Source of the DNA: Gammaproteobacteria bacterium
GTDB taxonomy: Bacteria > Pseudomonadota > Gammaproteobacteria > Steroidobacterales > Steroidobacteraceae
Assembly (NCBI GenBank): GCA_004297335.1
Contig: SCUD01000010.1
Location: forward strand, 16,168-80,167
DNA length: 64,000 nt
Direction: 5' to 3'
The translations under genes were made by a program, and so were the position numbers. Below, piece after piece: positions 38,489 through 47,954 of this stretch. The notes below the pieces were generated by a model. That model was not told where the DNA came from. It made no database searches and worked only from the letters and a program-made list of their open reading frames with translations. How positions within the stretch are numbered: the stretch's first letter is position 1; every line of letters starts with the position of its first letter.

Positions 38489-41256
38489 TCTCCCAGGGGG
38501 CAGGAAGTGTGCGGCTGAGCCTGGCCGATGCTGCGAGAGTCCTTGGCGTGCCGTCCCTCGTGGCGGCGCTTTTGTTGGCGGCCGCTACGACTGTCGCAGC
38601 ACAGACGCCGGAACAGATCGAGATCTTCCGGAATTTGCCGCCCGAGCAGCAGCGACAGGTTCTAAGCCAGATTGGCCAGACGAGCGTCGCCGAGACGGGG
38701 ACCAGCAAGCCCGTCGAACTACCCGCGATCAGTGAGTCACGCCTCACCGTCGACGAGTACACAGCCTTGTTGGCCGGCAAGGAGCAGCGGTTTCGTGCCG
38801 GTGACACCCTGATCCTCAGCATCGAGGCGCGGCAGCCAGAACAGGGCGCCGCATCGTCGGACCCCGGTGCCGTACGCGCAGCGGCCGACATGCGCGCCCG
38901 CGTGCTGGCGGGGAACCCCTATCGTCTGGATAGTACCGGCGTACTGCAGATTCCGGGTGCGCCTCCGATTCCGTTGGCCGGCCTGACGGCGGCGCAGTCC
39001 GGTGCGCGACTCAACACGGAGCCGGCGCTTAGCGCATTCAAGCTGGAGGTCGCGGCCCTGCCGGTCGAGCCGGAACTCAAGCCCTTTGGCTACGACGTCT
39101 TCCGAAACGTGCCGACGACGTTTGCGCCGGCGACGGACATCCCGGTGCCAGCGGATTATGTTCTCGGTCCGGGCGACACGATGGAGGTGCTGCTGATAGG
39201 AGAGAAGGGTGGGCGCTACACGCTCACTGTCGGACGCGACGGCGTAGTGGACTTTCCGGAGCTCGGCCCGATCGCGGTGGCCGGCATGCGCTTTCCCGCG
39301 GCTAAGGATCTGCTCGAAGGAAGGGTGACCGAGCAGATGATCGGCCTGCGCGCGAGCGTGTCGATGGGACCGCTGCGCTCGATCCAGGTGTTCGTGCTGG
39401 GCGAGGCGGAACGGCCGGGGTCTTACACCGTCAGCGGCCTGTCGACGGTGACTAATGCGCTGCTTGCGAGCGGTGGGGTCAAGCCCATCGGGTCGCTCCG
39501 CGACATCCAGGTCAAGCGCGACGGGCAGGTTGTTGCGCACATCGATCTCTATGACCTGCTGCTCAACGGCGACACTGGTGATGACGTACGACTGCTGCCC
39601 GGGGACGTCATCTTCATCCCGCCGATTGGAACAACTGTCGCCATCGCTGGGGAGGTCCAGCGCCCGGCAATCTATGAAGTCCTGGAGCGCACGCCCGTCT
39701 CGCAGCTCCTCTACCTGACGGGCGGCCTGACGCCGCTGGCCGATCCGCGTACCGCACGGCTTAACCGAGTGGATGATCGGCGCAACCGCACGATCCTCGA
39801 CATCGACCTGACGACCGCGCAGGGCCGAGGCACGCTGCTACAGAGCGGCGACATCGTCCGCATCCAGCCGATCCGAAACAGCCTCGAGGGCGCCGTGCAG
39901 CTCGACGGCCATGTATACCGTACGCGGGCCGAGCAATTCCGGCCAGGCATGCGCCTGACCGCGCTGCTGCAGAGCCTGGATGAGGTCCGCCCGCTCGCCG
40001 ACCTGCACTATGTGCTGGTGCGCCGCGAGACGGGCCCAGACCGGCGCGTCTCGGTGGTCTCCGCCGATCTGGCGGCAGCCTTTGCCAATCCGGTGTCGGA
40101 GGCCAACATCGCCTTGCAGGCGCGGGACCGCGTGCACGTGTTTGATTTAGCGACAAGCCGAGACGAGGTCGTGAGGCCGATCATCGACGACCTGCGCCGC
40201 CAGAGCCTGCGCGGCGAGCCGGCTCAGGTCGTGGGTGTGGGCGGCCACGTAAAGGTGCCCGGCCGTTATCCGCTCGAGGCCGGTATGACTGTAGGTGATC
40301 TGATCCGCGCCGGTGGCGGCTTGGACCAGGCGTCCTACGGGGCTGAAGCGGAGCTGACGCGCTATGAGGTAGTGGATGGGGAACGTCGACAGACAGACCT
40401 GATTGAGGTCGACCTCGACCGATTGCTTGCGGGCGACGCAACCGCGGATCTTGCGCTGCGGCCATTCGATTACCTCGTCATCAAGGAAATGCCACTCTGG
40501 GGTGAGCAGGAGAGTGTGACACTGGCGGGTGAGGTGCGCTTCCCAGGTACCTATCCGATAAGGCGCGGCGAGACACTGCGTTCAGTGGTCGATCGCGCCG
40601 GCGGGCTTACTGACCTCGCGTTCGTCGAGGGCAGCGCATTCACGCGCCGGGAGCTGAAAGCGCGTGAGCAGCGGCAGATCAGCGCACTCGTAGAGCGCCT
40701 GCAGCGTGAATTGGCGTCGCTGTCGTTGCAACAGGCGCAGTCCACAGAAGTTGCAACCACCTCTCAGGCGCTGGCGGTTGGGCAGGCGCTGCTCGCTGAG
40801 CTCAAACAAACCGAGGCGGCTGGCCGTCTGGTCATTGATCTTGACGCCGCCATGAGGTCTGCGCCGGGGGCGCCCGGAGAAATCGTAATGAAGGACGGCG
40901 ACTTCCTGGCGGTGCCGCGACGGACGCAGGAAGTGACCGTGATCGGCGAAGTCCAGAATCCGACCTCACACCTGCACCAGGTCGGATTGTTGAGGGATGA
41001 CTACATTGCGAGCAGTGGCGGCACGACACAACGGGCTGACGAACGGCGGACGTACATTGTGCGCGCGAATGGCAGAGTCCTGGCAGGATCTGAGTCGCGC
41101 TGGTTTGGACGCGGCGGATCGAAGGAGATCCGGCCGGGTGACACGATCGTCGTGCCGGTCGACGTCGAGCAGGTTCGGCCGCTGACGCTTTGGGGCAGCG
41201 TGACCCAAATTCTGTACAACATTGCCGTGGCCGTCGCGGCAGTGAACTCCTTCTAG
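38485..41256 (+). CDS. Wza-like polysaccharide export protein with five SLBB-type repeats
   Basis: Probable outer-membrane or periplasmic export channel component. From the ATG at 38485 the protein has 923 residues: a signal peptide (VAALLLAAATTVAAQ), an N-terminal region with QIEIFRNLPPEQQRQVL, a Poly_export domain (VPADYVLGPGDTMEVLLIGE), then five SLBB-like units starting near VFVLGEAERPGSYTV, VAIAGEVQRPAIYEV, VGVGGHVKVPGRYPL, VTLAGEVRFPGTYPI and VTVIGEVQNPTSHLH. The end has one hydrophobic stretch. E. coli Wza is about 380 residues with fewer SLBB units and is a lipoprotein; no lipobox is seen here. ATG 38467 with GGGGA 8 bp upstream is an alternative start. Confidence 0.85.
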   Translation: MISQGAGSVRLSLADAARVLGVPSLVAALLLAAATTVAAQTPEQIEIFRNLPPEQQRQVLSQIGQTSVAETGTSKPVELPAISESRLTVDEYTALLAGKEQRFRAGDTLILSIEARQPEQGAASSDPGAVRAAADMRARVLAGNPYRLDSTGVLQIPGAPPIPLAGLTAAQSGARLNTEPALSAFKLEVAALPVEPELKPFGYDVFRNVPTTFAPATDIPVPADYVLGPGDTMEVLLIGEKGGRYTLTVGRDGVVDFPELGPIAVAGMRFPAAKDLLEGRVTEQMIGLRASVSMGPLRSIQVFVLGEAERPGSYTVSGLSTVTNALLASGGVKPIGSLRDIQVKRDGQVVAHIDLYDLLLNGDTGDDVRLLPGDVIFIPPIGTTVAIAGEVQRPAIYEVLERTPVSQLLYLTGGLTPLADPRTARLNRVDDRRNRTILDIDLTTAQGRGTLLQSGDIVRIQPIRNSLEGAVQLDGHVYRTRAEQFRPGMRLTALLQSLDEVRPLADLHYVLVRRETGPDRRVSVVSADLAAAFANPVSEANIALQARDRVHVFDLATSRDEVVRPIIDDLRRQSLRGEPAQVVGVGGHVKVPGRYPLEAGMTVGDLIRAGGGLDQASYGAEAELTRYEVVDGERRQTDLIEVDLDRLLAGDATADLALRPFDYLVIKEMPLWGEQESVTLAGEVRFPGTYPIRRGETLRSVVDRAGGLTDLAFVEGSAFTRRELKAREQRQISALVERLQRELASLSLQQAQSTEVATTSQALAVGQALLAELKQTEAAGRLVIDLDAAMRSAPGAPGEIVMKDGDFLAVPRRTQEVTVIGEVQNPTSHLHQVGLLRDDYIASSGGTTQRADERRTYIVRANGRVLAGSESRWFGRGGSKEIRPGDTIVVPVDVEQVRPLTLWGSVTQILYNIAVAVAAVNSF

Positions 41257-41266
41257 GAGTGACTCG

Positions 41267-42145
41267 ATGACCCTTCTGGTCGACAGTGATGGGCATCGTA
41301 ACGAAGAGCTCCTCGAGTTTATTGTTGGACGTTGGAAAATGCTGCTGGCTGGTGCGTTGACGGGTACCATCCTCGGGTTAGCCGTGTGGGCGCTATCGAC
41401 GCCTATCTATCGAGCCGAGATCATCCTTGCCCCAGCAATGGATGACACAGGCGGCATGCTTGGTTCGCTCATGGCTGACTATGGAGCACTTGCCAACCTG
41501 GCTGGAATCAACGTTTCCGCACCGCAGGACGGACGCCAGGAATCGCTCGCGGTGCTTCGTTCGCGCGCACTGGCCGAAGCTTTCATCAAAGAGCAGGAGC
41601 TGATGAAGGTGTTCTTTGCCGAGGACTGGGACAAGAGTTCTGGCCGATGGATGGATCCTGATCCGGACGAGCACCCGTCGATGTGGGATGCGTTCGAGCT
41701 CTTTGATGAGGACATCCGTTCTGTCAGCGAGGATCGACGTACCGGGATGATTACGTTGTCGATGGAGTGGTCTGATCCAGAATTGGCTGCAGGATGGGCT
41801 AATTCGTTTGTTGCGCGAGCCAACGAGCAGATTCGCCAGCGCACGATTCAGGAGGCGAGTCGGACAATTGACTATCTGCGAAAGGAGTTGGCCAAGTCGG
41901 ATCTTGTCGAGGTGCGACAGGCCATATCAAAGATCATCGAGGGTCAGGTCAAGACCGTCGCCATCGCAAGAGTTCGCGAGCAATACGCATTTCGAGTTGT
42001 TGATCAGGCCGTCCCTGCCGACCGCGATCGTCCCGTCCGACCGAGCCTTGTCTTGACGGCTGCAGTCGGATTGCTTGTCGGGCTGGCTGTGACGGCAATT
42101 GCCGTTATGTTGCGGCATCGAGCAGGCGTTCGTCGCGCTGTCTGA
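41267..42145 (+). CDS. wzz: Wzz-type chain-length determinant
   Basis: An inner-membrane polysaccharide co-polymerase that sets chain length with Wzy. The 292-residue protein has the expected plan: an N-terminal transmembrane helix (about residues 25-45, MLLAGALTGTILGLAVWAL), a periplasmic alpha/beta and coiled region, the proline-containing PVRPSLV motif, and a C-terminal helix (VLTAAVGLLVGLAVTAIAVML). There is no cytosolic tyrosine-kinase domain, and no separate Wzc/Wzb genes are nearby. It starts 10 bp after the SLBB gene, with AGGAG just upstream. Confidence 0.85.
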   Translation: MTLLVDSDGHRNEELLEFIVGRWKMLLAGALTGTILGLAVWALSTPIYRAEIILAPAMDDTGGMLGSLMADYGALANLAGINVSAPQDGRQESLAVLRSRALAEAFIKEQELMKVFFAEDWDKSSGRWMDPDPDEHPSMWDAFELFDEDIRSVSEDRRTGMITLSMEWSDPELAAGWANSFVARANEQIRQRTIQEASRTIDYLRKELAKSDLVEVRQAISKIIEGQVKTVAIARVREQYAFRVVDQAVPADRDRPVRPSLVLTAAVGLLVGLAVTAIAVMLRHRAGVRRAV

Positions 42146-42232
42146 TCGCGGCGACTCACAGGTATTGGTGTCAAGCAGTTGGACGTCGGCTCGTCACGGC
42201 AAGCAGACACGGCAGGTCCCGGCGGAAAGCAA

Positions 42233-43519
42233 ATGCGATGGGGCGTGGTCGGTTCGGGGGCCACTCGCGTCGGGGGTGCAGTAATTGCCTTTGCCGTGCA
42301 ATTAGGCATTGCGCGCGCACTTGGGCCGTCCCACTTTGGAGTGTACTCATACCTGGTAGCCTGGATTGTTACCTTGTCGGCGATTAGCACTCTAGGCATG
42401 GATTCGGCAGCAGTTCGACTGGTGGCGCGGTACTCGGTCCAGCCCGATGGCAATAGCGCCAGGGCCTTTGTGTGGTATGCGCTGCGGTCCGTCTTCATAG
42501 CGGGACTGGTTGCCGGGGCACTGCTCTACTTCGTCGTGCCGGTCGCTTCGGGCTTCATAGCGCTTCCAAGTGATCGTACATTGCTCCTGATTGCGGCGTT
42601 CGCTGTTCCGGGCGTTGCGCTGTTGAACGTCTTGTGTAGCGCCATACAGGGTGCCGGCTGGCCGATCATAGGCCAGACTCCATTGCTAGTCATTCGGCCG
42701 GTCTTCCTGGGAACAACATTCTTTGTTCTTGCAGCTGCGATGTGGAGGGTATCGGGGCCGCTATTGGCAATTACAGCGGAGGGGTTGTCCATTATCTTGG
42801 GCGTGGCCTTTGCAAGCATGCTTGCGCTGTGGTTGCTGCCTCGTGCCAATCAGCAGTCCAGCGCGGCGGACGATCCTCGGCGATTGTGGCAAATGATTGC
42901 CGGGTTGTTTGCTGTTGGCGTTCTCCAGATCGTACTGACTCAGTCGGCGGTTCTGATACTTGGTTGGAATGCGGCACCGGACGAGGCCGGCCGTTATGCT
43001 GCCGCGGCTCGCATTACGACGGTCATCTCCATCGCCCTAGGCTCGATCAATGCACTCGCGGCTCCACGCATAGCGCAGCTGCATGCAATTGATGCCCAGG
43101 GCGATCTGGCGAGACTTGCGCGGTGGGTCGCGCAGGCATCATTTGGTATTGGGTTGCCCATAGCGGTACTACTTCTGCTGTTCGGACGGAGAATCCTTGA
43201 TTTGCTGGGGCATGGATTCGGAGAGTCGTATTGGGTGCTCTGCATTCTGACGCTCGGGCAGATTGTCAACGCCGGTGCTGGCTGCGTACTGCAGATCATG
43301 ATGATGACCGGGCACCAGAGCGTGGCCGTCCGCACTCTCGGAGTAGTAGCAGTGGCAAATGTGCTTGCCCTGGTTCTCTTTGTGCCGGCCAGCGGCGCAA
43401 TGGCGGCTGCTTGGGTCAGCGCTTGCACTGTAATTACGTGGAACGTGGTTCTCGTACGCTGGATTCGCCGAAATCTCGGCCTCGATCCGTCAATACTGCC
43501 GATGAGGCCTGTCCGGTGA
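42233..43519 (+). CDS. wzx: Oligosaccharide flippase (Wzx-like)
   Basis: It likely flips lipid-linked repeat units across the inner membrane. The 428-residue protein is almost entirely hydrophobic with about 12 predicted helices and the MATE/Wzx-type N-terminus (GSGATRVGGAVIAFAVQLGIA, then RALGPSHFGVYSYLVA). The frame is open from 42179, but ATG 42233 with GGAAA upstream is preferred. The stop overlaps the sulfotransferase start (GTGA). Codon use (many ATA, AGT, GTT) is unlike the housekeeping genes. Confidence 0.87.
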   Translation: MRWGVVGSGATRVGGAVIAFAVQLGIARALGPSHFGVYSYLVAWIVTLSAISTLGMDSAAVRLVARYSVQPDGNSARAFVWYALRSVFIAGLVAGALLYFVVPVASGFIALPSDRTLLLIAAFAVPGVALLNVLCSAIQGAGWPIIGQTPLLVIRPVFLGTTFFVLAAAMWRVSGPLLAITAEGLSIILGVAFASMLALWLLPRANQQSSAADDPRRLWQMIAGLFAVGVLQIVLTQSAVLILGWNAAPDEAGRYAAAARITTVISIALGSINALAAPRIAQLHAIDAQGDLARLARWVAQASFGIGLPIAVLLLLFGRRILDLLGHGFGESYWVLCILTLGQIVNAGAGCVLQIMMMTGHQSVAVRTLGVVAVANVLALVLFVPASGAMAAAWVSACTVITWNVVLVRWIRRNLGLDPSILPMRPVR

Positions 43520-44472
43520 GTGGAGAGGCGAGCAAGGGGGAGGGGGAGCGGAGGAGCGTTGGCTTCTTTGTCGTCGGGGCCCAAAAGTGTGGCACGACGT
43601 CACTGCACATGTACCTGTCGCAGCACCCAAACCTCTTCCTGCCGGCTCAAAAGGAAACGGAGTTCTTCTATCGCGATGATCGCTTTCAGCGAGGCGGAGA
43701 CTGGTACCTGGAGACATACTTTTCGTCGGCAAAGGAGAGTCAAATTCTCGGGGAGGTCTGCCCACAGTACATGTTCTCTGAGGCTGTGCCGGAGCGAATC
43801 CATCGAATATTCCCATGCACGAAGATTGTTTTCATATTGCGCGACCCGGTAAGCCGAGCGTACTCGCACTACCGGATGAGCGTGCGCCGTGGACGGGAAA
43901 CGCGTTCGTTTGAGCGGGTACTGGACGACGAATTGAAGGTGGGAGCAGTTTGTGACAGGAGCAGGGAGCCGGACTACGGCTACGTGCATTTTGGGGAGTA
44001 CGGCCGGATAGTTGGCGCGTACATGAAGGTGTTTCCCAGTCATCAGATGAGAGTAGTGTTCACGGAGGATTTCGTTCTGGATCAGAGAGCGGTCACTCTG
44101 GACATGATCGCATGGCTGGGCGCCGATCCTGGGTTACTTCCCGATCGGGCTTTGGAGAAGACGTACAACGTGGGCGGCGAACGGCGATTCCGAGCGGTCG
44201 ACAGGCTCATTCGCGGAGGAAGGTTCGTGAAGCGCACCGCGCGTGCGGTTCTTGGGGAATCGAAATACAACAGGTTATGGCTGTGGTGGGAACTGGAGGC
44301 AACGGTGGCGCGGTCGCGCGGTGCAGGAATTGACCCGGCCCAGTCGGACCGGCTGCAGCGACACTACTCCCGGGATGTGGCGTGTCTGGAGCAGCTCCTG
44401 GGTCGACGCACGCCGTGGGCACGATTTCACGGGGGCGAATTATCCGGACAGTCTGAGGGTCGATCCCGGTGA
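43516..44472 (+). CDS. PAPS-dependent sulfotransferase
   Basis: It probably transfers sulfate from PAPS to a sugar of the polysaccharide. The 318-residue protein has the 5'-phosphosulfate loop GAQKCGTTSLHMYLSQHP (residues 18-35), LPAQKETEFFYRD, and the 3'-phosphate motif FILRDPVSRAYSHYRM, the same order as in heparan-type carbohydrate sulfotransferases. The GTG start overlaps the wzx stop (GTGA) and its stop overlaps wzy, so it is embedded in the assembly operon. cysD-cysNC, which make PAPS, lie 13 kb downstream. The acceptor sugar is unknown. Confidence 0.87.
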   Translation: MSGEASKGEGERRSVGFFVVGAQKCGTTSLHMYLSQHPNLFLPAQKETEFFYRDDRFQRGGDWYLETYFSSAKESQILGEVCPQYMFSEAVPERIHRIFPCTKIVFILRDPVSRAYSHYRMSVRRGRETRSFERVLDDELKVGAVCDRSREPDYGYVHFGEYGRIVGAYMKVFPSHQMRVVFTEDFVLDQRAVTLDMIAWLGADPGLLPDRALEKTYNVGGERRFRAVDRLIRGGRFVKRTARAVLGESKYNRLWLWWELEATVARSRGAGIDPAQSDRLQRHYSRDVACLEQLLGRRTPWARFHGGELSGQSEGRSR

Positions 44473-45830
44473 GTTGGGTCCTGGCGCACCTGACCGTGAT
44501 CGGCGTCGGCGCAGCGTTTCTCGTGTCATTGATTCTCATCGTGGCGTGTACCGCTTCGATGACATTCGTGTCGCCAGTTCATTTGTATTTCTACTTCTAC
44601 TCCTTCTATGTCCTGATCTGGGTCGTCTTGTTGCATGCCAGTGGTGAACCTACCTACGTGGGCTCGGCCAGCGTCGACACAACAAGTCCAGTCACGGCAT
44701 GGTTGGTGGGCATCGGCCTGCTATGTTTCAGCCTGGGTGCGGTCGCAGTTGCAGTTGGTTCCGGATTTAGGCCGACTGAGGCATTGGCATCATACCGCGC
44801 GAGGGCCCTCGTCTCGGACGTCAATGATGATGCATCGGTAGTCGCGCTGATGATCATCTTTGCGCTTGGGGCGGGTCTCGCGGTCTCATTTTTCGTGATG
44901 AAGGGCATTCCACTTGCCGCGTACCTGGAGGCAGGTTCAGATAGCCACTTCTTCCGCGCGATGAGTGAAGCCCGCGCAGAGTCGCTGGTCGGGAGCGGCT
45001 ATCTGATGCAGGGCATCACCACGATCTTGCCCATCGGAATTCTACTGCTGAGCGCACACGCCGCAACGGTGCAGCGATGGCCGCTGACAGCTCTTGCATT
45101 GCTGTGCGTGGTAGGAGTTATAGCGGCGATGTTTTCTTTGACGTCACGCGGTCACTTTGTAATGTTCTTGGTTCTGCTTTTCGTCGTTAACCAGACGGTT
45201 CGAGGTGGCGTGAAGTGGAAACGGATGGTGACCTGGATTATTGTGTCGTTCTTGCTGTTCTCCATTTCGTCACTCGTGAAGTTCGGCCTGATTGAGCAGT
45301 GGACGGGTCTCGGTCCCGCAATGGCCGCGTCAGTAACAATCCTGGCGGATCGGCTGGCGTTGGGCGTGCGGCAGTTGTACGCGCTGGTCAGCATCTTTCC
45401 GCGCGAGCACGACTTCTTGCTGGGTCGAGGCTTGTTCTGGGATGTAAGGGCGCTTTTGCCGGGCGCCGACATTGGGTTCAATCGCTGGGCATTCGACTTG
45501 CTGTATCCTGCAAGTGCTGTTCCTGCGAACATTACGCCGACAAGTGTCGGTGAGTGGTACGCAAACTTCGGCGTGGCGGGAGTTGTGATGGGTAGCGCCA
45601 TGTTGGGGGCGATTCTTCAGTTCACGCATCAATGTCTCCTGAAGCCAGGGCTGTGGCTCTCGGCGAGGGTCTCGCTCGTGTTCCTGGCAGCATACGAAGC
45701 AAAGAGCGCCATCAACGGCCAGGGCGCGGTAGCCGAGCCATTAATATCGGGCATCATGACGATTCTGCTGTTTTTTCTCATACGCTGGTTCCTGCGTGGT
45801 GGGGTCAAAGGCGCCAGATCGTGGCCATAA
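44469..45830 (+). CDS. wzy: O-antigen/capsule polymerase (Wzy-like)
   Basis: A 453-residue integral membrane protein with 10 or more predicted helices, for example IGVGAAFLVSLILIVACTA and LTALALLCVVGVIAAMFSL. A large, less hydrophobic region (DILADRLALGVRQLYALVSIFPREHDF zone) fits the periplasmic loop of Wzy proteins. Sequence identity among Wzy proteins is always low, so the call rests on topology and position between the sulfotransferase and glycosyltransferases. GTG start at 44469 in a GTGA overlap with the gene before. Confidence 0.75.
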   Translation: MSWVLAHLTVIGVGAAFLVSLILIVACTASMTFVSPVHLYFYFYSFYVLIWVVLLHASGEPTYVGSASVDTTSPVTAWLVGIGLLCFSLGAVAVAVGSGFRPTEALASYRARALVSDVNDDASVVALMIIFALGAGLAVSFFVMKGIPLAAYLEAGSDSHFFRAMSEARAESLVGSGYLMQGITTILPIGILLLSAHAATVQRWPLTALALLCVVGVIAAMFSLTSRGHFVMFLVLLFVVNQTVRGGVKWKRMVTWIIVSFLLFSISSLVKFGLIEQWTGLGPAMAASVTILADRLALGVRQLYALVSIFPREHDFLLGRGLFWDVRALLPGADIGFNRWAFDLLYPASAVPANITPTSVGEWYANFGVAGVVMGSAMLGAILQFTHQCLLKPGLWLSARVSLVFLAAYEAKSAINGQGAVAEPLISGIMTILLFFLIRWFLRGGVKGARSWP

Positions 45831-45968
45831 TTCGAAATCGGAATGCCACTGTGCGGAGCAGCGTCTTTTTTTCGTGCGGACACGAGCCAGGCAGGCATGC
45901 TGTCAGGCAATGCATGTGGTTGTCGATCGGGGTCCCGCAGTTGCGGGCCAAGCGCGGTGTTTGACCCG

Positions 45969-46874
45969 ATGACAGTACTTGTTGTGGCCGTCAATTACCG
46001 GACGCCCCACCATGCGGCCCGACTGGTTGGGTCGCTGTTAAGGGCCGCGGACGGTGACTCGCTGCACGTTGCGCTCGTGGACAACACGGAAGACGATGTA
46101 GGGTGCATCCGCGAGGAGGATGTGCCGATCGGAAACCCAGATCTCACCTTCGTACGGGCACCATTGAACCTCGGCTATTTTGGTGGGGCGAATCTTGGAT
46201 TGCAGCGCTATCTTCTGACGCATGCGATGCCGGACTGGGTTGTCGTCAGCAATGTAGATATATCTATCAATGATCCCGTGGATTTCGTGCGGCAGCTGAG
46301 CGTGTTTAGCGACCCAGGGGTAGGAGTGGTTGCTCCGAGCATAGTGCGCGAAGACACTGGTCGAGATCTCAACCCGTTCATGCGCAGCCGGCCGTCCGCA
46401 TGGAGGATGCGCGCTTACAGTCTTCTCTTCAGGCAATATATCGGCCTTGCGGTCTATGATGTACTTGCGACTATGAAGCGACGAGCAATGCGGCGCAAGG
46501 AGTTGGTCCGCGCAGACAACCTGCCGTGCGGGAGTCGGCCCGGCGAGCAAATATATGCTCCGCATGGCAGCCTGATCTGTCTGTCGCGACAGTTTTTCGA
46601 GCGAGGAGGGTCGCTCAAGTATCAGCCGTTCCTGTTTGGTGAGGAAGTCTTTGTTGCCGAGCAGGCTAGGCAGTTGTCGCTTCGCGTATTGTATGCGCCC
46701 ATGATGGTCGTGCAGCACTCATCCAGCGCGAGTATCAGCCTGATAAGGAGTCGCGTGATTCATCGTTATGTGAGGGAATCGTCACGATATCTGGCCGAGC
46801 ATTACTTTGGTAAGCGGCTGACGGATCGGCCGGTAACCACTGTTGGCAGCGATCGCGACGGCGCAGGCAACTGA
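45969..46874 (+). CDS. GT2 glycosyltransferase (rhamnosyltransferase-like)
   Basis: A 301-residue family 2 glycosyltransferase, cytosolic face. Features are VLVVAVNYRTPHHAARLVGSL, the nucleotide-sugar region APLNLGYFGGANLG, a DxD-like NVDISIND, and FLFGEEVFVAEQARQLS. The GGANLG pattern is common in rhamnosyl- and galactofuranosyl-type GT2 enzymes, and dTDP-rhamnose is made nearby, but donor and acceptor are not determined. In-frame codons exist back to 45843; the ATG at 45969 gives the family start, with GTG 45957 as an alternative. The 138 bp after wzy hold no other recognisable feature. Confidence 0.83.
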   Translation: MTVLVVAVNYRTPHHAARLVGSLLRAADGDSLHVALVDNTEDDVGCIREEDVPIGNPDLTFVRAPLNLGYFGGANLGLQRYLLTHAMPDWVVVSNVDISINDPVDFVRQLSVFSDPGVGVVAPSIVREDTGRDLNPFMRSRPSAWRMRAYSLLFRQYIGLAVYDVLATMKRRAMRRKELVRADNLPCGSRPGEQIYAPHGSLICLSRQFFERGGSLKYQPFLFGEEVFVAEQARQLSLRVLYAPMMVVQHSSSASISLIRSRVIHRYVRESSRYLAEHYFGKRLTDRPVTTVGSDRDGAGN

Positions 46875-47954
46875 ATGGAGCGATCCGACGAGCCACTGTG
46901 TGTCAGCCGAGATGCCGCAGCGGGTGGAAGTGAGCCATTTGTCTCCGTGATCGCGCCGTGTCGGAGAGAGGTGCGTTTTGTTGAGGCGTTTGTCCGTTCG
47001 CTGCAGCAGCAGAGCTATCGATGTGACCGGCTTGAATTCCTCGTGGCCGATGGCATGAGCGATGACGGGACCCGTGAGGTTCTCGATCGGATGGCGCTCT
47101 CGGATGCACGACTGGTGGTCATCGACAATCCACGTCGCTACGTGTCGGCGGGCCTCAACCTCGCAATACAGCGGGCTAAGGGTGACATAGTTGTTCGAAT
47201 GGATGTGCATACGGTGTATGCGCAAGACTATGTCTCGCGCTGTGTGGAAGCACTGCAGTCGACAGGCATGGGCTGTGTTGGAGGACCATGGCGGGCGGTG
47301 GGGCACGGCTACTGGGAGCGCGCGATCGCGGCCGGGTTTAGATCGCCGTTTGGGTCGGGTGGCGCCCGCTCTCACCTCGAAGGCTATGAAGGTGAGGTTG
47401 ACAGTGTCTATCTCGGCTGCTGGCATCGGCAGAGGTTGATCGAGTACGGTATGTTCGACGAGGATCTGGTGCGTAATCAGGACGATGAACTCTGCCTGCG
47501 GATCAGACGCCAGGGTGGGCACATCTGGCAGTCGCCGAAGATTCGTTCTGAGTACAGGCCACGGGGTTCGATGCTCGCACTCGGGCGGCAGTATTACCAG
47601 TACGGTTACTGGAAGGTCCGAGTGATCAAGAAGCATGGCCAGGCGGCGGCGGTCCGTCATTTCGTGCCTGCCGCCGCAATTGCGATTGGCGCAATTCTCG
47701 CTGGCTTGTCGGTCGCCGTTCCCGTGGCATCGACGGTCTTGATGTGGCTTGCCGCGGCATATGCCGCCTGCGTCGCCGGGTCTTCGGCGGTGAGCTGTGC
47801 GGCCGATGGAGATTGGGCACTGCTTCCTGCGCTGCCACTCGTCTTCGCGACCTACCACTTGGGCTATGGCACGGGCTGCTGGCGGGGCATAATTGATTTT
47901 GTGTTGCTGGCGAAGACGGCGCCGGCCGATCATGCCACTCGACTCTCGCGGTAA
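46875..47954 (+). CDS. GT2 glycosyltransferase with C-terminal membrane segments (ExoA-like)
   Basis: A 359-residue glycosyltransferase. The GT-A domain has SVIAPCRREVRFVEAFVRSL, FLVADGMSDDGTREVL, a DxH-type metal motif in VVRMDVHTVYA, and NQDDELCLRIRRQGG. Three hydrophobic segments follow (AAAIAIGAILAGLSVAV, TVLMWLAAAYAACVA, LPLVFATYHLGYG), as in ExoA-type succinoglycan enzymes. It starts immediately after the previous stop and overlaps the methyltransferase gene by 23 bp. Linkage and sugar are unknown. Confidence 0.85.
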   Translation: MERSDEPLCVSRDAAAGGSEPFVSVIAPCRREVRFVEAFVRSLQQQSYRCDRLEFLVADGMSDDGTREVLDRMALSDARLVVIDNPRRYVSAGLNLAIQRAKGDIVVRMDVHTVYAQDYVSRCVEALQSTGMGCVGGPWRAVGHGYWERAIAAGFRSPFGSGGARSHLEGYEGEVDSVYLGCWHRQRLIEYGMFDEDLVRNQDDELCLRIRRQGGHIWQSPKIRSEYRPRGSMLALGRQYYQYGYWKVRVIKKHGQAAAVRHFVPAAAIAIGAILAGLSVAVPVASTVLMWLAAAYAACVAGSSAVSCAADGDWALLPALPLVFATYHLGYGTGCWRGIIDFVLLAKTAPADHATRLSR

